Positions 56,990 to 64,000 of a stretch of DNA of 64,000 nt are shown here, in pieces. Numbering within the stretch: position 1 is the first letter of the stretch; each line of letters starts with the position of its first letter. A program made the position numbers and the translations under genes. The notes under the pieces were generated by a model. The model was not told the DNA's origin. It did no database searches and saw only the letters and a list, made by a program, of their open reading frames with translations. Location of the stretch: positions 64,964-128,963 of the forward strand of contig MNCI01000967.1 of the NCBI GenBank assembly GCA_015680685.1, in the 5' to 3' direction. The DNA is from Gnetum montanum. Taxonomy: Eukaryota; Streptophyta; Gnetopsida; Gnetales; Gnetaceae.

Positions 56990-59270
56990 CTAGTAGTTTA
57001 CCTTGCATGGATGGAGTAGGTGGTAGCTATTCAGGTCGAGGAGAAGCATGTGCAGGGATAGGAGGAGGATAAGGATAAGAGGTGGCATCCCTTCTTTCAT
57101 GTGGAGAATGTGTTCAGTAATAATCAAAAGGGTGGTAGTAAGGCTGAAAAGTACAGATGTAACTAGAAGAGTCATGTGAAGACATGTATTATTGAACATA
57201 GTAGCCATATGGATCAGGCTATTGATAAGAGTATTGCTACCTTGGTGGTGCTAACGTCCATGAGTGTGGTTGCTGCCATTGCTAGTAATACTCTTAAGGT
57301 TGCAATGGAGCTCCACTTGGATAATATTACTATTGTTACTAAAACTACCGAAAATTACCTTAAGGATAAGGTAACCTTTTTGGATGTTTGCCTTTGTGTA
57401 AGTTGTGGATGTAAGGCATACATCCCAGACTCCTATAGATGTGACACAATAGGGCAACATCCCTTAGGATGTTCATACTAACAGATGTCACACCCATGAT
57501 CATCATCTAATTCACTATCCACAACCTTTTCTATTGCAGCAATCTTTCCCTTACCTTTGTGATATGCACGTTTAGCTTCTTTGCATCTCCTGCACTCATG
57601 ATCAATACCTTGTTCTTTGGACTCCTCAGCAATTTTGAGGATAGCTTGGAATCTGTTGTTCATGGAGTCCCATAACTAATCAACCTTGGCCATTAGTTTA
57701 GACTAGATTTTGCGGAGTGGTAAGGTTTTCTTATCCATCCCTATATCAAATACGGACTTGTCCTCATTGTCACAGAATCGAACCTCCCTCTTGTAGATGG
57801 AAGGATCATGGTTGTACTCCTCTACACTTTCTCTTTTTCTTAGTTTTCCCTCCTCTTTGGCTACCTACTTAATTAATTATTGTATCTGATGGGCACTTAG
57901 TTCTGATAGTCATCCTTGGGCATAGACGCCAAGGGTTCTCTTCATTTCTGATTGATGCCCGTCTACTATGTGGCAAAGTTGATCTAATTGAGAATAACCA
58001 TGGCCCAGACATTTGTGTATTAAGGTGTAGTATCGGCCAATGGTAGCATCCAAAGGTTTGTGTGTTCCTTATTTCCATCCTTAAATTTGCTTCCTCAAGT
58101 TGGACACCTTGGAGTACATTTGATATTTATCATTGAACAATTCTAGCATGGTACTCCATGGTCTAACAAATTCTAGCTCTAAGGACTGGTACCAATTTTT
58201 TGCTTCTTTGATGAGTGTCCTAGGGAACAACTTTAGTTTCTACCACTTGTTCTCTATGTTCTGCAAGGTATATGCATCTTGAAAAACTTAAAGATGGTTC
58301 TATAGATTAGAGTTATATCCTCCTTCAAATTGAGGTATATTGTTCATGTCTAACCATTTGATCCAACTATCCTTCACATGCCTTGTTGGAATTCTTACTA
58401 CCCCTATGATATTAAGCATACTTTGGGTAGTAAGTAGAGGCTCATCAAAGCCTTGATCATGGGGTCTATGATGCCCTCTACTACCCCTTCATTCATGGTG
58501 ATGTGCCTCTCTTGAATGTCTAGGCCCTTAATCTTGTCTTTCTCGACCATTCCCTCGATCATTTTGGTCCCATTGGTCATTTTGTTCATTTTGGTCACCT
58601 CCATCATAGTCTTGCCTCCTGCAGTCATGATCAGAGTCAAAAGAAGAAGATGATGACAAAGGGAAAGAGGAAGGAAAACCAGCACCATCACGGTGCCTAT
58701 CACCACCTCTTCGGTGATCATGACCATGATCTTAATCTTTCTTTTTTTCTACATCCCTACCTTAACTTACCCCTCTAGATCTTTTTTTGTCATTGGTTCT
58801 CTTGTTATGAGAACCAGGATTGTGAATTGTGGATTGCAAGTTCTAGTTTTGACCTCCATCACTGAAGTCAAAGAGAGGAGTTTCATGGAATGGAAAATCC
58901 CCAAAGAAGGGTTCCCCACTAGCTTGTTGGTACAATAGGAATGGAGAATCATTAAGTTCTTTTTCCTTCAAAAATTCATAATGTTGTTCTAGATATAGGT
59001 CCATAGACACTATGCTTTAGTGGGATGATAATCTTGAAGACCACATCATGTAAGAATTTGGTAGAGCATTGTAGGAACAGCTTGATTAGGTGGCAACACA
59101 ATGTTTCCCTCCATGTCACACCACCACAGCTGTTCATCCTGGTGGAGGATGAAGGTGAAGTTTAGTACATACTCATCAGGATGACTATATACAATTTGGT
59201 ATTATTAAGGAACTAGCTAATAAGCTTTATCAAAATTGGGTGGAGAATCGTTCTTATGAGAAAAATACAT
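56990..59270 (-). pseudogene. gag: Element 4 gag, broken
   Basis: ATG at 59270-59268 (MYFSHKN), about 140 bases after the primer site. N-terminal domain (SHPDEYVLNFTFILHQDEQLWWCDMEGNIVLPP) to about 59085, then a deletion or frame change; a Ser/Asp/His/Arg-rich part (58730-58480); the capsid-like part (MNNIPQFEGGYN, about 58350, to STMLELFNDKYQMY); and an open stretch 57663-57478 ending in the knuckle DDDHGCDICQYEHPKGCCPIVSH with all four ligands. Stops at Gln, Arg or Trp positions recur. Confidence 0.8.
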
Positions 59271-59412
59271 TATCGGTTAGTAAAATCAAAATCACAATGT
59301 GCTTGCAAATAGTTGTTGTAGTATTGTAAAATAGGATATGACTCTAAGGTTTGTTCCAACAAGTTAAATACTTCTCACTAGGTCCTAGATAGTTCACAAA
59401 ACAACAAAAAGG

Positions 59413-59430
59413 TCCCCAACAATGGTGCCA
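59413..59430 (-). promoter_or_regulatory. Element 4 primer-binding site (tRNA-Asp type)
   Basis: Minus strand TGGCACCATTGTTGGGGA, two bases from the LTR; differs from the tRNA-Asp complement only by transitions. Confidence 0.88.
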
Positions 59431-59431
59431 A

Positions 59432-59737
59432 TGATGAGTGGCAAGGTACCCCTACGCCCAACCATATGAATCACTAAGGCATTACACATGATCTAGTTGA
59501 ATTCCATGTACCTATAGTTATCTAATGCACTAGCTCTTCTAGGCAGTGAAAAAGGCATTGAGAATGTTTGTTGTCTTCCCAACTACACTTGTGAGGCTTG
59601 AGGGTATGGTTTAAGTGTAATTGAGGTATACGATTTTTTATTGTTTTATGTTTTATAGATTTGATCGCCTACAACAAGAATGAAGGGTAGAGTAATTTAA
59701 AATCTAATTCATTATTGTCTATCTAGCCTAACACAAG
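59432..59737 (-). repeat. Element 4 5' LTR, first part
   Basis: Starts TGATGAGTGGCAAGG and aligns with 46781-47070. It is interrupted after ACAAG (59733-59737), the target of the solo LTR. Confidence 0.88.
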
Positions 59738-60735
59738 TGATGAGATGTGATTCGCATGAGCCATGATATCACGTACGTGATATCACAGCCCATCGCCATA
59801 TCTATAAATAAGAGGAGACTCTCCCTTGTTTCCCCATCTTGAGTTAGAAGTAGGGAAACTCTGGCAGTTTAATCACTCTAGAGATAGAATATTTTGCATG
59901 TGCCCGCAGTAGGAGTCCTAAAGTGAACAAATCTTTATTCGAGCAACATTGTACCTGAACACAAGTTGTGTACAACAATAAAGATGAACTTCCTAGATAA
60001 ACCTTGCAGTGCATGGAATAGAATTTTATTTATTATTTTCTCTCTCACCCTTAAACTCCTAGAATGCAATATGAGTATGACTTGATTACGAGCATCTAAG
60101 GATCTGTACAGTTAGTCAAGGAATTGGCTACTCATCGCAACGCGGTATGAGTACAACTTGATTATGAGCATCTAGTGTGACTACTTGGTAACCTAGTGGC
60201 GTATTCAGGATCTGCGCTTGGTAGTCCCAGTGGTAGTCATGCATGAAGATGTGTACGGTTAGTCAAGGAATCGGCTGCTCATCGCACTTAGGCTAGATTA
60301 GCTTTCTCAACCCTTTCCTCCTAGTTAAGTGCCTCAGTACGACCACTTCAAGCACATGCATTACACGCAGTGATCCTAGCAACGATTAGTGTTTGGTAGC
60401 CACGGTTGCATTGGTTCAGGGTGTGTACGGTTAGTGGGAACGGATGCTGATGCTAGGTTAATTTAGACTTAGTCATTGGTTAGAATTAGTACTTAGTTTC
60501 TCAACCCTTCACCTTGTTAGCATAGGAGACATAAAACATAAAAGACTATAAAAATCATATACCTCAGACTTACTTAACCATACACCATGACAACTACAAG
60601 TCTAGCAAGATAACGAATGATTAACCCCAAGTGTTCCATGGGGCGTGTAGGCACTTAGTCTGTAGAGTTCGACCAGATCGTGCATGCTATGCTCATTTCG
60701 TATGGTTGAGTATAGGGGTACCTCGCCACTCATCA
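59738..60735 (+). repeat. Solo LTR (998 bp) of the Z/A family
   Basis: Begins TGATGAGATGTG, ends CGCCACTCATCA, flanked by ACAAG on both sides (59733-59737 and 60736-60740). U3 has TGATATCACGTACGTGATATCA palindromes (59763-59786), then TATAAATA (59813-59820) and AATAAAG (59986). Two stem-loop units like those of Z follow (60081-60290). No internal sequence remains, as expected after LTR-LTR recombination. Confidence 0.93.
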
Positions 60736-60740
60736 ACAAG

Positions 60741-61303
60741 TACTCGTTCCACTTTCTTGAACACATCCTAAACACATATAGTGATGCTAGGCTACCAAAC
60801 ATTAAGCGTTGCTAGGTTACCAAGTACTATATGTATACTCGAAGTGGTCATGCTCATGTTCATTAACAACAGGAAATAAATTACTTAATGAAAATGCATC
60901 AAAGTAAAGAGCAAGGAAGTAAAATGCATTAAAGAAAATATTAATATATTCTCAATGCTATAAGGATTATCAAAAGAGTTTACTTTATTCCCATCACACT
61001 AATGCACTCAAGTACATCAGTTCTCAAACAAAGAACTATACACACTTAGACTCCTTCTACAGGCACTCAGAAAATATTCCAACTTTGAGGAAAATAAATG
61101 GCAAGAGCTTCGCTACTCTGATTAAAAATTAACTTGAAAACTATGCAAAAACTTGAGCCTAAGCACTATAATTATAGGCCAAGATATATGCCCCGATGTC
61201 GCATATGCAACGCTACATCCATACCCTAATCTTGTGTATGCAACATTGTAGCCCCAACATCACCTACTCAATGTCACAACCATTGGAAAATGATAATTAA
61301 TCA
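60741..61303 (-). repeat. Element 4 5' LTR, second part
   Basis: Continues the LTR after the ACAAG duplicate to AATTAATCA|ATCAT. U3 (61190-61290) has CGCATATGCAACGCTAC- and GTATGCAACATTGTAG-like units that the 3' LTR partly lacks (869 against 818 bp). Confidence 0.88.
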
Positions 61304-61308
61304 ATCAT

Positions 61309-61763
61309 TAAGTGGAATGAGTACAACTAATCATGACCACTTAAGTGTAATTACTTGGTAACCAAGTAGTGTTACCGTTTGGTATGCCCAGTAACGGTAT
61401 GCTTGGCACCTAGCTATAGTTGCCTGAAGTCCAAGGTGTATATGGAAGGTTAGGAATGAATACTCATTGCATGTAGGCTAGTTTAGACTTTACTTTCCAT
61501 TGTTAATTAGTTAAATAATTGATTTCCTTATTATCGTTAGAAGCAGCCCAAGGCGAAAGCAACATCAATTGTCATATGCCTCACTTTGGACTAAACCATA
61601 CATGACAAAGCTATCACTAGTCCAAGTGGGAAGATAGTAAACTGTAATCAAGACATAATGATCTAGATCCCACAACTAGTCCCATCCATGGAATTTGATG
61701 AGATCATGCGTGAACACTTATGATTTGTATGGTTGGGCATAAGGGGTATCTCGTTACTAATCA
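61309..61763 (+). repeat. Element 3/5 shared LTR, second part
   Basis: Continues the LTR broken at 46780 and ends TCGTTACTAATCA. Together the LTR is 875 bp. TTGGTAACC repeats (61353-61400) mark U5 as in the other elements. Confidence 0.82.
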
Positions 61764-61764
61764 T

Positions 61765-61782
61765 TAGCATTGTTGCTACGGA
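61765..61782 (+). promoter_or_regulatory. Element 5 primer-binding site, degenerate
   Basis: TAGCATTGTTGCTACGGA, one base after the LTR end, is a decayed tRNA-Asp-type site. Its presence shows that this LTR is the 5' LTR of sequence to its right. Confidence 0.75.
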
Positions 61783-61887
61783 TGGTGTTAGTTATCTAGA
61801 TTAGTTATATTATACATGATCACTATAAATGAATTAAATATTTATCTTTTAGGAATACTACATCACACACATCATTAACTAACAACA

Positions 61888-63480
61888 ATGTTTGTTTCTC
61901 ACGGAAGCAATAATGCATTGTATGAAAAGAACATTCATTGAAGAACTAATGATATGTATATTGAAGAAAATTGGAGTGACCAACCCCATACAGGGGTTTC
62001 ATATGTTCATAACCATCCTAATTAGACTCAAGGACTACATTCACCTAAGGAAAATAATCCTAAAGGAGATGAAGTAAGTTCTAGACTAGGGGAGGCCTCA
62101 AGGCCTAGAACCTCCTCAAAACCTAGAAAAGATAAATCAAGGAACCAAAGGGAGAACTATAGAAGCCATTATGATTCTCCCAACTCCTCATCTTCCTCTT
62201 CCTCTTCAATGTCTAGTTCTAATGAAGATGAACGTAGGTATAGCAATAAAGCTCCACTATGAGGTCAAGGTAAGAATAGAAATCAAAACCAAGGGCAAAC
62301 TCAAAGACATCAAAATGCACATAGAAAAAATCATCACAATCAAACAAATAGAAATAGAAATTTTTACCATGACATGTCTGATGATGGTGAACCCTTGTTG
62401 GCCACTAAGAGTAGGACGCAAATCATAGAGGTAGTTAAAATACCCCACAAGCATCACAAGGAAAGTTGCATCAAAAGGCTTGATATGAATAGCATCCCTA
62501 AATTTGTGGGAGGGTATAATTTTGATCCACAACATTATTTACAAGCCTTCCATGATGCTTGTGTCCTACAAAACATTGAAAGTGGATGGCAAAAGCTTAA
62601 GCTATTTTCTAGGATACCAATAGAAAAAGCCAAATTGTGGTATAAATAATTGAGAAAAAATTCAATCCATTGGTGGTCCACAATGTTGGAACTCTTCAAT
62701 GAGAAATACCAAACATATGCAAGGGTGTCCAAGAATGGAAACAAAAACAACATGAACCCTTGGATATGGCCCTAGAAAGATCCTACTCTCTACTATGTAG
62801 ATGTCCAAGCCATAATTTCTCTAAGGAAGAGCAACTTTTCCACATCATAGATGGGCTTCATAGTCAAACGAGAGAGACCCTTGGGAGGTATGCTTAAGGT
62901 TGATTATACAAACTAAGAACCCATTAGATTCAAAAGCTAATCAAGCGTATGTCAAAAGAAGAAAGAGAGCTATGGAAATGAGAGAATGTTGAGGAATATC
63001 ACAGGGACCCAACTCTTCAAAAGAAGAGGGTTCATCTCTATGATAAGGAAAAAGAAGCAACTCTCGATGAGGTGATTTCACAACAAACCTTGCCAATTCA
63101 ACACTCTATTGCTAAACTTCAAGTAAGGCTAGATAAGATGTTGGAATGGATAAATGAGAAAGTTACAACTTGTATAGAAACCTTAGAGGAGAGAGTAATG
63201 CAAAAAAAAAAAATAAAGTAACCATAAAAAAATGAAGAAAAGGGACCAAGAGATAGGTAAGAACACTAATCAACAAACAGAGGAAATGGCTGTAGAAGAA
63301 GAGGTTATAGACTTAACCACTGAAGAAGATGATGGATGTGACATCTACATATATGACCATCCAAAGGGCTACTACCCAATCATGTTACATCTACATGAGT
63401 ATTGGGCTTTTGCATTGAATCTCAAGTTCATGCAAAAGAAAATGCCTAGGGAATTATCTTTCTCACAAGGTAATCATAGA
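61888..63480 (+). pseudogene. gag: Element 5 gag, broken
   Basis: ATG at 61888 (MFVSHGSNN). One frame runs to 62649 with only a few stops (first TGA at 61939). The N-terminal domain is shortened: the HQDEQ, GNI and RDYHP parts present in Z, A and elements 1, 2 and 4 are missing. A basic/Ser-rich stretch (KPRKDKSRNQRENYRSHYDS, then poly-Ser) leads to the capsid-like part (RLDMNSIPKFVGGYNFDPQHYL, IEKAKLWYK). After frameshifts an open stretch (63232-63483) ends in the knuckle, with the second and last Cys changed to Tyr (CDIYIYDHPKGYYP), so zinc binding is lost. Confidence 0.78.
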
Positions 63481-64000
63481 TAGTCCTACAACCAATAGTA
63501 CTATCCTTGTGGGACTTCTTATCAGCCTCAAAACTACTATCAATCATAGTGGTAGAACCCACAGTCATGGGGGAGGCCATCATCAAACTAGTGTTACCAT
63601 TATTATCAACTAGATCCATTTGGCTACTACATTCAATAACCTATTTCACCAACTAGTTCTGCTTCCTCTACCTCAAATCACTACTACTACTCTCCCAAAT
63701 ATCATCAACCTACAACATCTTCTATGATATCACCACCTCACACCTCTTACCATTCATCATATCCTTAATATTCTCATACTCCTCTCCATCACATGTCAAA
63801 GCTAGCAACATAGGAAGGTTTAGTACCCCAACATTAACGAAAGAATGTCACTTGTGCTATGAACGTACACAGAAATGATAATGCTAATAGATCTCCACCA
63901 CAATTTCAGAAACACCCTTTCTTTAGGATTGTTTGCAGCTATAAGCATAAGACTTGTGGACCTACTAACTCATCCAAACCAGCACAATGCCAATCAAGTG

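Larger units (their letters stand above)
46781..61303 (-). mobile_element. Element 4: full-length Athila-like element with foreign insert
   Basis: Minus-strand element flanked by ATCAT (46776-46780 and 61304-61308), inserted into the LTR of element 3/5. Own-strand order: 5' LTR (61303-60741 plus 59737-59432, split by a solo LTR), primer site, gag (59270 down), protease, RT, RNase H, integrase, noncoding region interrupted by a 3.5-kb host-derived insert, intron, 3' ORF remnant, PPT, 3' LTR (47598-46781). Without insert and solo LTR it is about 10 kb. All ORFs are broken. Confidence 0.9.
61764..64000 (+). mobile_element. Element 5: 5' part of an Athila-like element, cut by the window end
   Basis: Primer site, gag (61888-63480) and a Gln/Pro/Ser/Tyr-rich linker towards protease (63480-64000). 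It shares its 5' LTR with the 3' end of element 3, so the two may be a tandem pair or parts of one rearranged element. Confidence 0.8.

Noticed and set aside
1-64000. CRISPR arrays, operons or bacterial genes
   Set aside because: Repeats are LTRs, hairpins or low complexity, and all coding content is plant retroelement or plant gene; nothing prokaryotic is seen.

Overview
The window looks like repeat-dense intergenic DNA of a seed plant with a large genome. It is AT-rich and holds nested, decayed LTR retrotransposons, a LINE relic, and fragments of a plant class III peroxidase and a U-box/receptor-like kinase. A gymnosperm or similar large genome is plausible but not proven. I see no intact host gene, rRNA, tRNA or CRISPR array.

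All LTR elements belong to one Ty3/gypsy superfamily group of Athila-like type. Evidence: a primer-binding site matching the 3' end of plant tRNA-Asp, gag with a C-X2-C-X3-H-X4-C knuckle, pol in the order protease, RT, RNase H, integrase, and a long region between pol and the 3' LTR. Layout: (1) 1-2223, 5' part of a minus-strand element (Z), cut by the window edge; (2) 2619-9700, complete minus-strand element A, flanked by AAGTA, with RT and integrase deleted; (3) 11473-34706, plus-strand element 2, flanked by CAATT, whose 5' LTR is split by element 1 (11858-21696, flanked by TCTAG); (4) 34712-41960, non-LTR sequence with a LINE relic (minus) and a near-1-kb foldback; (5) 41965-46780, the 3' part of element 3, whose LTR is split by minus-strand element 4 (46781-61303, flanked by ATCAT) and resumes at 61309-61763; (6) a solo LTR (59738-60735, flanked by ACAAG) inside the 5' LTR of element 4; (7) 61764-64000, leader and gag of element 5, which shares its 5' LTR with the 3' end of element 3.

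The most interesting system is the region downstream of pol. Elements 2 and 3 carry a roughly 0.9 kb-codon coiled-coil ORF in the envelope position. In all five copies that can be read, a conserved predicted intron of about 60 nt ends at, or one substitution from, the start codon of this ORF or its remnant. In elements 2 and 3 a second TATA box stands upstream, preceded by a copy of that family's own LTR U3 motif, as if each family had duplicated its promoter inside itself to drive a spliced transcript. Purine tracts resembling the 3' PPT, a hairpin with compensatory changes and a conserved noncoding block also recur there. Elements 1, A and 4 keep the intron but have lost most of the ORF.

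Element 4 also contains a foreign segment of about 3.5 kb flanked by TGGCAC. It carries a peroxidase-21-like 5' gene end joined to a kinase fragment, followed by a perfect 1,088-bp inverted copy and a run of N, which is probably an assembly artefact. ORFs are broken throughout, mostly by stops explained by C-to-T or G-to-A changes.
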